A stretch of DNA of 64,000 bases from Paenibacillus sp. 32O-W (GTDB lineage Bacteria; Bacillota; Bacilli; Paenibacillales; NBRC-103111): positions 43,773-107,772 of the forward strand of contig NZ_VEGP01000011.1 in assembly GCF_007679495.1 (NCBI RefSeq). The letters are read 5' to 3'. Position numbers and translations under genes: made by a program. Shown piece after piece: positions 45,858 to 54,039 of the stretch (position 1 is the stretch's first letter; every line of letters begins with the position of its first letter). The notes under the pieces are model-generated. The model was not told the DNA's origin, searched no databases, and saw only the letters and a list, made by a program, of their open reading frames with translations.

Positions 45858-45976
45858 CTACCGCAATCTTCATCCGGCATCCGCAGGCGATCGGTCAAGT
45901 AAGAATGGCAAACAGATCCTTCCCGGGCGAGATGGTCTGTCATCCGGATGGAGAATTAGAAATCAGGAGTGGACTA

Positions 45977-46735
45977 ATGATGGGATATGAAGAACAAGTC
46001 GCCATGGAATTGCGGCTTTGGGCACGGAACTTGGCCAAGAAAGAAGGAGTTCTGGAATCGACTTCCAAAGCATTCAGCAACAAAATCAACAATGTCCTGC
46101 CCAAGAAAGTCCACGCAGCGTTGACCTCCGCGATCAAAGGAATCGTGCAAGCTTCTCTCGTCGGCGCAAAGTACACTCCTAAGCGGCCGGTAGCATACGG
46201 CATTACGCTGGAGGAGAGAGACCGCCAGGCGGAGCAGCTGACGAATGTATACAAGAAAGTAGCGGCCGCCGAAGGAGCGGGTACCGGAGCCGGGGGCCTT
46301 CTGCTGGGAGCAGTGGATTTTCCCGCGCTGATCGCCATCAAGATGAAGTATTTATTCGAGATGGCGCATATTTACGGCTTCGATACCTCGGACATGAACG
46401 AGAGGCTCTATATTCTCTCAATCTTTCAACTGGCCTTCTCCAGCAGAGAGCACCGGCTGACGGTGTTTGAACGGATGAAGAATTGGGAACATCAGCATCA
46501 CGAATCATCAGGACGATTCAATAACAGCGACGAGATCGACTGGCAGAAGCTGCAGCAGGAATATCGAGACTCCCTTGATCTCCGCAAACTTCTCCAGTTG
46601 GTTCCGGGAATTGGAGCTGTAATTGGAGCTTGGGCCAATTACGGTTTGCTGGAGGATCTGAATGTGGCAGCCAAGAACAGCTACCGGATGCGAATTCTGC
46701 AGCGTCATAATGGGCTCTCTTCTGCGGACCTGTAG
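45977..46735 (+). CDS. EcsC family protein
   Basis: A 252-residue protein of the EcsC family, named after the third gene of the B. subtilis ecs operon; its function is not known. The family core AAAEGAGTGAGGLLLGAVDFPALIAI and the following MKYLFEMAHIYGFD are clear, with a second glycine-rich stretch PGIGAVIGAWANYGLLEDL near the end. I chose the ATG at 45977, with AGGAG seven bases upstream; an in-frame ATG at 45905 exists but the extra 24 residues are not conserved-looking. It may be membrane-associated through its glycine-rich hydrophobic stretches. Confidence 0.85.
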   Translation: MMGYEEQVAMELRLWARNLAKKEGVLESTSKAFSNKINNVLPKKVHAALTSAIKGIVQASLVGAKYTPKRPVAYGITLEERDRQAEQLTNVYKKVAAAEGAGTGAGGLLLGAVDFPALIAIKMKYLFEMAHIYGFDTSDMNERLYILSIFQLAFSSREHRLTVFERMKNWEHQHHESSGRFNNSDEIDWQKLQQEYRDSLDLRKLLQLVPGIGAVIGAWANYGLLEDLNVAAKNSYRMRILQRHNGLSSADL

Positions 46736-46759
46736 GTACTGCAGGTTCCCCCTATCCGC

Positions 46760-48169
46760 TTATAACGGCTTGCTTGCCTTGGCAGAGCCCGTCGGAGCTT
46801 CGGCCTGCGGCTTCTCCTTGGGCCGCAGCAAGCAAATAAGCACCATCGCGAAACAGACTGCACAGGCCGCACCGAACAAACCTTTAATCCTTCCCGTCAA
46901 CTCAACCGGATCTACTGCGGTTGCCCCCATTCCGCCAGCCATAAGTACCGCCATTCCGATCCCTATAATCATTCCGAAATAACGGATCAGAGCCAGCATA
47001 CTTCCTATCAAGCTTATTTTTTCGGGCGGGGCCGCAGACATAATTTCGGCATTATTTATGGCTTGGAACAATCCCATTCCTACCCCAAATAACGAAAGAT
47101 GAAGCGCAATGCCTATGGGGTGGATTCCACCGCCCCAGATAATAAACAGCATGGAGATAGCGCAAATGGACGCTCCGACAATAGTCGGATAATACGCCCC
47201 GTACTTATCTCTATACCATCCGGAAACGGGTGATGCGATTCCGAGAAATACCGGCTGCAGGGCAAGCATCAGCCCCACTGTGCGGGTCGGGTACTCCAAC
47301 ACTTGCTGCATGTAGAAGGTTATCGGAATTAAAGTGGACATTTGAGCAACGTTCATTAACAGCGAGGCAGAATTGCCCACCGCCATCCCTCGATTGGTAT
47401 ATAATACTTTGTCAATCACTCCATGGGAGATTTGCCTCTCATAGAGAAACAGCAGTACAAGCAGCACGGTTCCGGAAGCATACAGTGCAATGATTGTGCC
47501 GGTGAAGCCCTTGCTTTCACCATATACCGCCCCCAGCAGCAGAAGCGCCGTGCTGATAGCCAGCAAAACCGAGCCTATTACATCCAGCGGCTGATATCCT
47601 CGCTTGGTATCCCGGGGAAACCATTTGAGCCCGCACAGCAGGGCCAAGAGACCTAGCGGGACATTGATCAGAAACAAGACGGACCAATCAGCCCATTCCA
47701 TCAGCAAACCTCCGACTGCGGGTCCGGACAGAGTTCCGATCGAGATCACAACGGCATTCATCGCCAGTGCTTTGCCAATTTCATGATTGGGAAATAATTT
47801 GCGCACCATCGCCTGGCTGTTCGACAGAATCATCGAGGCCCCTATTCCTTGAACGATTCTGGACACAATCATAGAAGCCAAATTAGGTGAATAAGCAGCA
47901 AATAAAGATCCGACCGCAAATACCAAGAAGCCGTAGCTGTAGACTTTACTGCGGTCCATCCGGTCGGACCATTTGCCTAATATCGGAAGCAGGGCAACCA
48001 TAGTCAGTAAATAAGAGGTAACAACCCATTGAACCTGGGCCAACGGGGCCGCGAACTGTTCGGCCATTGTCGGCAGCACTACGTTAACAATACCCACATC
48101 CAACGTGGACATAAAGGTTCCCAGATTGACTATTTGGAGGATTGACCAACGACTTTTAATTACGTCCAT
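46760..48169 (-). CDS. MFS transporter, DHA2 (EmrB/QacA) family
   Basis: A 469-residue multidrug-type exporter with about 14 membrane segments. The DHA2 signatures are present: FMSTLDVGIVNVVLPTMA in the first helix (motif D1), GKWSDRMDRSKVY (motif A) and RIVQGIGASMI with the GPAVGG motif C. It would export hydrophobic compounds in exchange for protons. AAGGTG lies seven bases before the ATG. It is convergent with the EcsC gene, with only about 24 bases between stops, and no regulator gene is next to it. Substrate unknown. Confidence 0.9.
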   Translation of the reverse strand: MDVIKSRWSILQIVNLGTFMSTLDVGIVNVVLPTMAEQFAAPLAQVQWVVTSYLLTMVALLPILGKWSDRMDRSKVYSYGFLVFAVGSLFAAYSPNLASMIVSRIVQGIGASMILSNSQAMVRKLFPNHEIGKALAMNAVVISIGTLSGPAVGGLLMEWADWSVLFLINVPLGLLALLCGLKWFPRDTKRGYQPLDVIGSVLLAISTALLLLGAVYGESKGFTGTIIALYASGTVLLVLLFLYERQISHGVIDKVLYTNRGMAVGNSASLLMNVAQMSTLIPITFYMQQVLEYPTRTVGLMLALQPVFLGIASPVSGWYRDKYGAYYPTIVGASICAISMLFIIWGGGIHPIGIALHLSLFGVGMGLFQAINNAEIMSAAPPEKISLIGSMLALIRYFGMIIGIGMAVLMAGGMGATAVDPVELTGRIKGLFGAACAVCFAMVLICLLRPKEKPQAEAPTGSAKASKPL

Positions 48170-48264
48170 ATCCTGGCACCTTCTTTGTGACCGGAATCAT
48201 TCCAAAAATAGCTGCGAAGATTTCACATCAGGTTAGAGGCGAAGCCATCGCGAAACCATTAAAC

Positions 48265-48321
48265 GGCCTTCCACTCTCATCATACAAAGAAGGCCCTTGA
48301 ACGGGAACGGACCCGTTCAAG
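48265..48321 (-). terminator. Two consecutive hairpins after the TIM-barrel gene
   Basis: CTTGAACGGG pairs with CCCGTTCAAG around six bases (48296-48321), and GGCCTTC pairs with GAAGGCC (48265-48295) directly after it on the minus strand. The first hairpin is followed by GGCCTTCTTTG. Together they probably end the TIM-barrel transcript before the MFS gene. Confidence 0.6.
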
Positions 48322-48334
48322 AGCCGTTTCGGGC

Positions 48335-49210
48335 TTACCGATAACGTTTGATAAATTCTACAGCCTTGCGGATATCCACCTCCGGCTGATCCCCTACTTC
48401 CCGCTCGATCGTCAGATAACCTTGATAACCGATTTCCTGCAGGGCGGCAAAATAAGCATCAAAATCAACCTTTCCTTCTCCAAGAGGAACTTCTTTGAAA
48501 ATCTCTCCCGATGCTACCATTTGCGCAATTTTGCCATGATCCATCGGTTCATATCCAAGCGCTCCATAAATTTCACGCGGGTCCACTTCCTTGTATCGGA
48601 TACCATCCTTAACATGGGTATGTACAATGTAATCCTTTAGCAGCTTGACTCCCTGTACCGGATCATCTCCCGTCACCATAACCATATTGGCCGGATCGAA
48701 GTTTACGGACACGCCTTTGGAGCTTAACGTATCCAGGAATGATTTCAGATGCTCAGCCGTTTCCGGACCCGTCTCAATCGCGAAATAAGCATTCATGCTG
48801 CTTGCATATTGACTTAATTCCTCACAAGCCTCCTGCATCACTGCAAAAACCTCGCTATTACGGTCGTTGGGAACAATTCCGATATGAGTCGTTACTACAT
48901 TCGTACCCAAATCCATGGCCAAATCTAGAATTCGTTTAGACTTCTCTATTTTAGCGGGATTTTCTGACTTGTCCTGAAATCCGTGACCTCCGAGATCGCC
49001 ACACAAAGCGGAGATTTCAAGACCAAGTGATTCAATATAGTCCTTAAGCTCTCTGCGTGCTGCCGCGTTAAGGTTAGCGGGATCCATCTCTCCTTTTACA
49101 GCATAAATCTGAACTCCCTCAGCCCCAACCTCTTTGGCTTTCTTCAGTCCTTCTCTAACTCCAATTCCAAAACTATCCACAATGACTCCGATTTTATTCG
49201 TCAGCTTCAT
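48335..49210 (-). CDS. Sugar phosphate isomerase/epimerase (xylose-isomerase-like TIM barrel)
   Basis: A 291-residue AP-endonuclease-2-family TIM barrel, the fold of hexulose and inosose isomerases and epimerases. Metal ligands are suggested by AIETGPE (Glu), VNFDPAN (Asp) and VHTHVKDG (His). The last acidic ligand is in LTIERE. The ATG at 49210 has GGTGG/GGAGG directly upstream; a TTG at 49231 would lie before them. The promoter holds a half-perfect NagR/DasR-type element and nagBA is divergent, so a link to amino-sugar use is possible. The reaction is not known. Confidence 0.85.
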   Translation of the reverse strand: MKLTNKIGVIVDSFGIGVREGLKKAKEVGAEGVQIYAVKGEMDPANLNAAARRELKDYIESLGLEISALCGDLGGHGFQDKSENPAKIEKSKRILDLAMDLGTNVVTTHIGIVPNDRNSEVFAVMQEACEELSQYASSMNAYFAIETGPETAEHLKSFLDTLSSKGVSVNFDPANMVMVTGDDPVQGVKLLKDYIVHTHVKDGIRYKEVDPREIYGALGYEPMDHGKIAQMVASGEIFKEVPLGEGKVDFDAYFAALQEIGYQGYLTIEREVGDQPEVDIRKAVEFIKRYR

Positions 49211-49413
49211 ATCCTCCACCCCAATCTGCAATATTAATTATCTGATGAGCCAGTGTGAATCCGAGAGCGGCTCTGTTTACAAATTCCGCAGCCAGATAAA
49301 CGTTCGACGAAATACTTGACAAAGCGTTGCCTGCCTGCAAGCGTTTACCCAGATGCTGAAGACTTCTCCCGGTTTGCCCCTGTCTTCATCAGACAAAAAA
49401 TGAGTTCCCCTAT

Positions 49414-49442
49414 AGTGTATAAGTGGTCTACGTGCTAGTCAA
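49414..49442 (-). promoter_or_regulatory. Promoter of the TIM-barrel gene with NagR/DasR-like operator
   Basis: On the minus strand TTGACT, 17 bases, TACACT. The spacer carries, on the plus strand, AGTGGTCTA-CGTGCTAGT (49422-49439). The left half matches the AGTGGTCTAGACCACT operator known for NagR/DasR GntR regulators exactly; the right half is degenerate. No GntR gene lies in the window. Confidence 0.45.
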
Positions 49443-49598
49443 TCCTTTCCAAATATAATATTTAACGAGATATTTTGTTTTTCAATGGAAAAGCTGCAGC
49501 TGCGGGCTTTTAATAGTTGTAGCATTTATTTTTATCGTTTCTAACATTACAAATGATGTTTGCAATCAGGATTATGATCGAGATAAACTTTCTGTTTA

Positions 49599-49627
49599 TT
49601 GACATAGCCCCTCAGAAACCTTACATT
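49599..49627 (+). promoter_or_regulatory. Sigma-A promoter of nagBA
   Basis: Consensus -35 TTGACA, a 17-base spacer and -10 TACATT. It lies about 170 bases upstream of the nagB start and reads towards it. Confidence 0.65.
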
Positions 49628-49799
49628 TAAAATAGGACATCGTTATATGACTACCATTGTACTATCCTGATGGTCCTGTGTTGGGACGATGATCTATTGC
49701 TCTGTCCCTGGACTGCTTCTGCGGATTTCTTTGTTCTTGATTAGGCGGACCCAGGTTCTTTTTGCTGTCCGTACAATATCGTCGGAGGTTAGAATTAGA

Positions 49800-50528
49800 A
49801 TGAATGTACACATTTTTTCATCCAATGAAGAACTGAACGAAGCGGCAGCCGGGCTGCTGGCCGCCACGCTTCATACGAAAGCGAATGCAGTACTTGGCCT
49901 GGCGACCGGATCCACACCGGTCGGTGTTTACGAGAAGCTGGTAGAGCTCTATAAAAAGGGAAGCGTCAGCTTCAAATCGGCCAAGACCTTCAATCTGGAT
50001 GAGTATGTTGGACTGCCCCGAGATCACTCGGAAAGCTACTACACTTTTATGAATACCCGTTTATTCCAGCATATCGATCTTCCGGCAGAGAATGCCCATA
50101 TTCCTAATGGCAATGCCGAGATTGTTCAAGAGGAGTGCGTCCGGTACGACCAAATGATCGAACAAGCCGGAGGAATTGACATACAAATTCTGGGAATCGG
50201 CCACAATGGACATATCGGGTTCAATGAGCCTGGCCCAACGCTCCAAAGTGCTACCCATCTGGTCGATCTCCACGAGGAGACGCGAAAGGCTAACGCTCGT
50301 TTTTTTGATTCCATCGATGATGTTCCTGTCCAAGCAATTACCGTAGGTCTGGGGACCATTATGAAATCGAAAACCATTCTGCTGCTCGCGAAAGGCTCGG
50401 ATAAAGCAGAAATTATGCATAGAGCATTGAGAGGCCCTATTGACCCGCAATGCCCGGCATCATTCCTTCAACTGCATCCTCAACTGATCGTTATGACGGA
50501 TTCCGAAGCAGGGAGGTTATTAAAATGA
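49800..50528 (+). CDS. nagB: Glucosamine-6-phosphate deaminase
   Basis: A 242-residue NagB that converts glucosamine-6-phosphate to fructose-6-phosphate and ammonia. Motifs: GLATGSTPVGVYEKLVELY (phosphate loop, about 37-55), FNLDEYVGLP with the catalytic Asp, GIGHNGHIGFNEPG and the late KAEIMHRALRGP. The ATG at 49800 has GGAGGT about ten bases upstream and gives the family-typical MNVHIF start; the open frame continues upstream to 49689 but without a site. Length fits the short Gram-positive form without the allosteric C-terminal segment of E. coli NagB. Its stop overlaps nagA. Confidence 0.95.
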   Translation: MNVHIFSSNEELNEAAAGLLAATLHTKANAVLGLATGSTPVGVYEKLVELYKKGSVSFKSAKTFNLDEYVGLPRDHSESYYTFMNTRLFQHIDLPAENAHIPNGNAEIVQEECVRYDQMIEQAGGIDIQILGIGHNGHIGFNEPGPTLQSATHLVDLHEETRKANARFFDSIDDVPVQAITVGLGTIMKSKTILLLAKGSDKAEIMHRALRGPIDPQCPASFLQLHPQLIVMTDSEAGRLLK

Positions 50529-51700
50529 GCGCCAATCAAATTCTCATTACCAATGCTTCAGTAGTTACGGAGGAAGAGGTTATCAGCGATGGAGAAGTGC
50601 TGATAGAAGGAGATAAAATTGTATGGGTTGGATCCCGTGGGAGCCGTCCTGAACTGACGGAATCCTTCTCGGGAACACGTGTTGACGCCAAGAAAGGCTG
50701 GGTAGTTCCCGGCTTTATCGATGTTCACGTTCATGGGGGATTCGGTCATGACTTCATGGATGCAACCCAGGAATGCCTGGATGGAATTACCCGCTTTCAT
50801 GGCCAGAACGGAACGACCTCCATGCTGGCCACGACTGTAACCGGCCCTCATGATGCTTTATCCCGCGTATTGGAGGCTGTCAGCAGCTATAGAAGCAAGG
50901 AAATGCCCTATGCTCAACTGATCGGTGTTCACTTGGAAGGCCCGTTCATCAGCCATAAATGGCCGGGTGCGCAAAATCCTGAGTTTATCGTTCCTCCTCA
51001 GAAGCAATGGCTGCAGGATTGGACTCAACAATATCCTGGTTTGATCAAAATGCTTACCCTCGCACCCGAAACCGAAGGTGCCTACGAATTGATCGAGTGG
51101 CTCAAGGCTAACGGCATTGTAGCAGCCGCCGGACATACAGATGCCACTTATGAAGTGATCGAGGAAGCGGTGGAGCACGGCCTGAAGCATGCGGTCCATA
51201 CTTTTAACGCAATGACCGGACTTCATCACCGGAAGCCGGGTACGGTCGGCGCTGTCTTGACGGATGACCGAATCAGCGCGGAAATCATCGCAGACGGCTT
51301 TCATGTCCATCCGGGTGCCATCCGGCTGTTGACCCGGGCTAAACAGAGTCATAATTTGATGCTGATTACAGATGCCATGTCTGCCGCCGGACTGGGTAAC
51401 GGACAGTATAGCCTTGGAGGGCTCGCCGTCACCGTTAAAGACGGAATGGCCACCCTAACAGAAGGTAACAGTCTGGCAGGAAGCACCCTGACTATGATTT
51501 CTGCTTTCCGTTACATGGTGAATACGGTGGGAATATCCGTCCAGGAGGCGAGTGTTTTGGCAAGCGGCAATCCGGCCCGTATGCTCGGAATGGACGACAA
51601 GCTGGGAAGCCTCGCAGTGGGCAAGCAAGCGGACATCCTGCTTCTCACTCCTGATCTTGACATCTCAAGCATTTGGGTTAAGGGAAAACAAACCGTTTAA
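50525..51700 (+). CDS. nagA: N-acetylglucosamine-6-phosphate deacetylase
   Basis: A 391-residue amidohydrolase that removes acetate from GlcNAc-6-phosphate. Visible: HVHGGFGHDFMD (metal-site start), HLEGPF (Glu ligand), AAGHTDA and HAVHTFNAMTGLHHRKPG (His ligands and substrate side), and ITDAMSAAGL (catalytic Asp). GGGAGG lies eight bases before the ATG, which overlaps the nagB stop as ATGA. With NanE upstream in the pathway it completes sialic acid to glucosamine-6-phosphate. It is followed by a perfect palindrome and then the locus C repeats. Confidence 0.95.
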   Translation: MSANQILITNASVVTEEEVISDGEVLIEGDKIVWVGSRGSRPELTESFSGTRVDAKKGWVVPGFIDVHVHGGFGHDFMDATQECLDGITRFHGQNGTTSMLATTVTGPHDALSRVLEAVSSYRSKEMPYAQLIGVHLEGPFISHKWPGAQNPEFIVPPQKQWLQDWTQQYPGLIKMLTLAPETEGAYELIEWLKANGIVAAAGHTDATYEVIEEAVEHGLKHAVHTFNAMTGLHHRKPGTVGAVLTDDRISAEIIADGFHVHPGAIRLLTRAKQSHNLMLITDAMSAAGLGNGQYSLGGLAVTVKDGMATLTEGNSLAGSTLTMISAFRYMVNTVGISVQEASVLASGNPARMLGMDDKLGSLAVGKQADILLLTPDLDISSIWVKGKQTV

Positions 51701-51743
51701 TGACAACTTCAATGGGCGCCTAAGCCCGAAGAAGGTCACATAC

Positions 51744-51769
51744 AACCGCCCGGCGGCCGCCGGGCGGTT
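51744..51769. terminator. Perfect 26-base GC-rich palindrome after nagA
   Basis: Arms AACCGCCCGGC and GCCGGGCGGTT meet at a central GGCC, giving a fully symmetric element. No T tract follows on either strand, so termination would rely on the very stable stem alone. It lies 44 bases after the nagA stop. Confidence 0.55.
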
Positions 51770-51794
51770 ACTTATGTCTAGGAACGCCTCTCGA

Positions 51795-52255
51795 CCACTC
51801 AGTTCCGGTTTGGTCGTGTCATTTTCTCTTTCCCGGCCCATTTGACTGTTATCCCATTCACTCAGTTTCTTATCTGCATCAGCTTCATACATCGCCCCCT
51901 TTTGATTGCTATCTCTTTCCCGGCTCTTTGACTGTTATCCCATTCACTCAGTTTCTTATCTGCAGCAGCTTCATATATCTACCCCCCCTTGATTGCATCC
52001 CGTTCACTCAGTTTCTTATCTGCAGCAGCTTCATACATCTCCCCCTTTTGATTGCCATCCCGTTCTCTCAGTTCCGTTTGGTTGTGTCATTATCTCTTTC
52101 CCGGCTCTTTGACTGTTATCCCGTTCACTCAGTTTTTTATCTGCAGTAGCTTCATACATCGCCCCCCTTTTGATTGCTACCCGTTCACTCAGTTCCGTTT
52201 GGTTGTGTCATTATCTCTTTCCCGGCTCTTTGACTGTTATCCCATTCACTCAGTA
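51795..52255. repeat. Locus C left array: GGGATAAC-family repeat, period about 60 bp
   Basis: Clear copies of GACTGTTATCCC-N2-TCACTCAG begin at 51844, 51930, 52111 and 52232. Diverged copies that read GATTGC(C/T)A(T)CCCG lie near 51990, 52050 and 52170. Spacer DNA is also shared (TTTCTTATCTGCAGCAGCTTCATACAT and TCATTATCTCTTTCCCGGCTC, broken into segments). The minus-strand reading of the core is CTGAGTGAATGGGATAACAG. Confidence 0.88.
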
Positions 52256-52405
52256 CTCCCCTCTTTTCTTGTTTCTTTGACTCTTAAAAACACAGTTTTT
52301 ATTTGTCAAAATTCAGAGTTGATTTGTCTTTAAGATTTACCATAGTTGCTCTTAAAAATTCCGTCCAGACTCGATCTAAACCTCTACTCTTTTTATAAAT
52401 ACTTC
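52256..52405. other. Non-coding stretch before the transposase-like gene
   Basis: AT-rich DNA between the left array and the promoter of the transposase-like gene. I looked for terminal inverted repeats of an insertion sequence here and found none that match the DNA after 53600. Confidence 0.4.
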
Positions 52406-52453
52406 TTGATACGAGAACGTATATTCGTTATAATAAAAACAAACATATGTTCG
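52406..52453 (+). promoter_or_regulatory. Sigma-A promoter with two LexA-like boxes
   Basis: TTGATA, 17 bases, TATAAT is a near-consensus promoter. Inside the spacer lies GAACGTATATTC (52415-52426), and just after the -10 lies AAACATATGTTCG (from 52441, preceded by C). Each differs by one base from the Gram-positive LexA core GAAC-N4-GTTC. They are 26 bases apart and placed where LexA would block polymerase. Such a pair suggests control by the SOS response. Confidence 0.6.
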
Positions 52454-52472
52454 TACTATTGAGGTGAGTGCA

Positions 52473-53600
52473 ATGTCCTCTTTTGCTTCGGAGGCTATGG
52501 AGTTAGAGCGGCGTACTGGCTTTCATTCAGGTTTGTATCGAAAATGGACTGGAAGTTTCGATTCGAAGAGGGATGAAGAGTCGGACAAGAGTTTTGGCTT
52601 GGGGGCATTTTTGCCTCGAAACGCGGATAAAGATTGCCGTTCGGATTTGCACCGAAAGCCAGAAACGGATGCGGGTCGAAGTGTAGATTCGAAAATAATT
52701 CAAGATGTTTTGTTAAATCTGTCTATGGATCGGTACTCCAAATGGGACGAAAGTGCCTTCAAGCAAGAGGAAAAAGCTTTTCGGAATCGCTTTAAAACCG
52801 AGGAGGATTGTGTACAATTCATCTATCAAGCGAAATGGCCGGATGGCTTTTCCTGTCCTCGTTGCGAACATAGGCAGGCGTATGTCATCCGTTCCCGTCG
52901 GCTGCCGCTCTATGAGTGCCGAAGCTGCCGACATCAGACTTCCCTGATCGCTGGTACAGTGATGGAAGGAAGCCGGACTTCGCTGTGCAAATGGTTTCTC
53001 GCTTTTCATCTCGTTGCCAACACCGAGCGAGGCACGAATGCCGTTCAGCTCAGTTCGTTCCTGCAGGTCACTTATAAAACCGCCTGGGCGATCCTTCACA
53101 AGATTCGCCAAGCTTTGTCTCAAGCAGATCATAAGCAGCCGCTTACCGGTGTGGTGAAGGGGGGTACAGCCTTTCATCGCCCTTTCCGCAGCGCTGCATC
53201 GGTCTTAGGGCTCTATCCCGAACAGAGGCCTGTATTCGTCGTTGCTTCCTTGGACAAAGGAGCTGTACCTCAGCAGGTCAAAATCAAAACCGTTCGTCCG
53301 GAAGATATGGAGGATGGCAGAATCTATCGGTCTGCGGGCGAGCACTTCATCAAGGAGCACGTCAGCCCGGATGCGCTCGATGTGGATATCGAGACGAGAC
53401 GCTACCATTATCAACGCGTTCCTTCCCTGCGGAATTATTTGCGCAAAGCGAGAGCGTGGACCAATCGAGTATTTAACGGGATCGGACCGAAGTATTTACA
53501 GCATTACCTGGATGAATTCTGTTTTCGTCTGAATTTACAATTGCAGAACGTCCCGATTTTTGAACATCTGGCTAGTGCTTGTTTGCGGACATCTGGATAA
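52473..53600 (+). CDS. Transposase-like protein, IS1595-type zinc ribbon, catalytic site degenerate
   Basis: A 375-residue protein. About 85 N-terminal residues have no recognised domain. An IS1595-type zinc ribbon follows (CPRC at 128-131, CRSC at 149-152), then the helical KWFLAFHLVANTERGTNAVQ region and a C-terminal YLQHYLDEFCFRLN motif of the family. Normal IS1595 transposases have a VEVDETYIGG-like motif with the first catalytic Asp; here the matching place reads LTGVVKGGTAF without an acidic residue. The gene may therefore be inactive as a transposase or adapted to a cellular role. GAGGTG lies about six bases before the ATG. The promoter has LexA-like boxes, and GGGATAAC-family repeats flank it in inverted orientation. 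No terminal inverted repeats seen. Confidence 0.75.
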   Translation: MSSFASEAMELERRTGFHSGLYRKWTGSFDSKRDEESDKSFGLGAFLPRNADKDCRSDLHRKPETDAGRSVDSKIIQDVLLNLSMDRYSKWDESAFKQEEKAFRNRFKTEEDCVQFIYQAKWPDGFSCPRCEHRQAYVIRSRRLPLYECRSCRHQTSLIAGTVMEGSRTSLCKWFLAFHLVANTERGTNAVQLSSFLQVTYKTAWAILHKIRQALSQADHKQPLTGVVKGGTAFHRPFRSAASVLGLYPEQRPVFVVASLDKGAVPQQVKIKTVRPEDMEDGRIYRSAGEHFIKEHVSPDALDVDIETRRYHYQRVPSLRNYLRKARAWTNRVFNGIGPKYLQHYLDEFCFRLNLQLQNVPIFEHLASACLRTSG

Positions 53601-53740
53601 CTGTAACCGAATTGAACATCTATAATTATTGAATAACGGGCGACACTTCAGATTGCTTCTCTTTTCTGAGCATGACTAATAAACATCTTTTTAAATTGAC
53701 TATTTATCTGACATTTAATCCATCAAGCCATGTACTTTTT
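53601..53740. other. Non-coding stretch after the transposase-like gene
   Basis: I see no terminator, gene or inverted end here. The gene-free region continues to 54474, and its repeat content is listed separately. Confidence 0.4.
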
Positions 53741-53768
53741 CTGAGCAAAGGGGATAACAGTCAAAAGG
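53741..53768. repeat. Locus C right copy of the GGGATAAC-family repeat
   Basis: A single copy, CTGAGCAAAG followed by GGGATAACAGTC and AAAAGG, inverted relative to the left array at 51795-52255. It is almost identical to the consensus of locus A left, 43 kb away. Confidence 0.85.
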
Positions 53769-53796
53769 CTTCGCAAAGAGATAAAAGATATACATT

Positions 53797-54020
53797 AAGT
53801 GAATACGTGAGTACTAAGATAAGCACATAGGCAAGCGATAAAAAGCGGTTACATCTAGTGCATCGGTAAGTGCATAGGCAAGTGGTAGAAACGAGTGTAT
53901 ACGTCTTGCACAGCAGAAAGTGCATAACCAAATGGCAGATAAGTGTATACGTCTTGTACAGGGGTGGCATATAGGCAATTGATAGATAAGTGTATACGTT
54001 TTGTGTATAAGTAAGTGAAT
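53797..54020. repeat. Degenerate repeats containing AAGTGTATACGT
   Basis: GTGTATACGTCTTG-type segments recur at about 53895, 53941 and 53987 (spacing about 46), with related AAGTGCATAGGCAAG segments before them. GTATAC is itself palindromic. Short open frames on the minus strand come from this repetition and have cysteine-rich, low-complexity products, so I do not call a gene. Confidence 0.6.
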
Positions 54021-54039
54021 AGACAAGCTACAGGTAAGC

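Larger units (their letters stand above)
49211..49799. other. Divergent intergenic region, TIM-barrel gene / nagB
   Basis: About 590 bases between divergent genes. It holds the TIM-barrel promoter with a NagR-like site (49414-49442) and a nagB promoter (49599-49627). That leaves a nagB leader of about 165 bases, in which I see only short, weak inverted repeats. Confidence 0.5.

Noticed and set aside
49638..49691. Structured nagB leader or riboswitch such as glmS
   Set aside because: Only short arms (CATCGT/ACGATG and ACCAT/ATGGT) pair around long loops; no conserved riboswitch core was recognised.
49689..49799. Longer N terminus for NagB
   Set aside because: The extra residues are not like any NagB, and the ribosome site GGAGGT lies directly before the ATG at 49800.
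51844..52253. Series of promoters, because TTGACT in the core looks like a -35 box
   Set aside because: No -10 hexamer lies 16-18 bases downstream in the copies checked, and other arrays have GGCTGT or GACCGT in its place.
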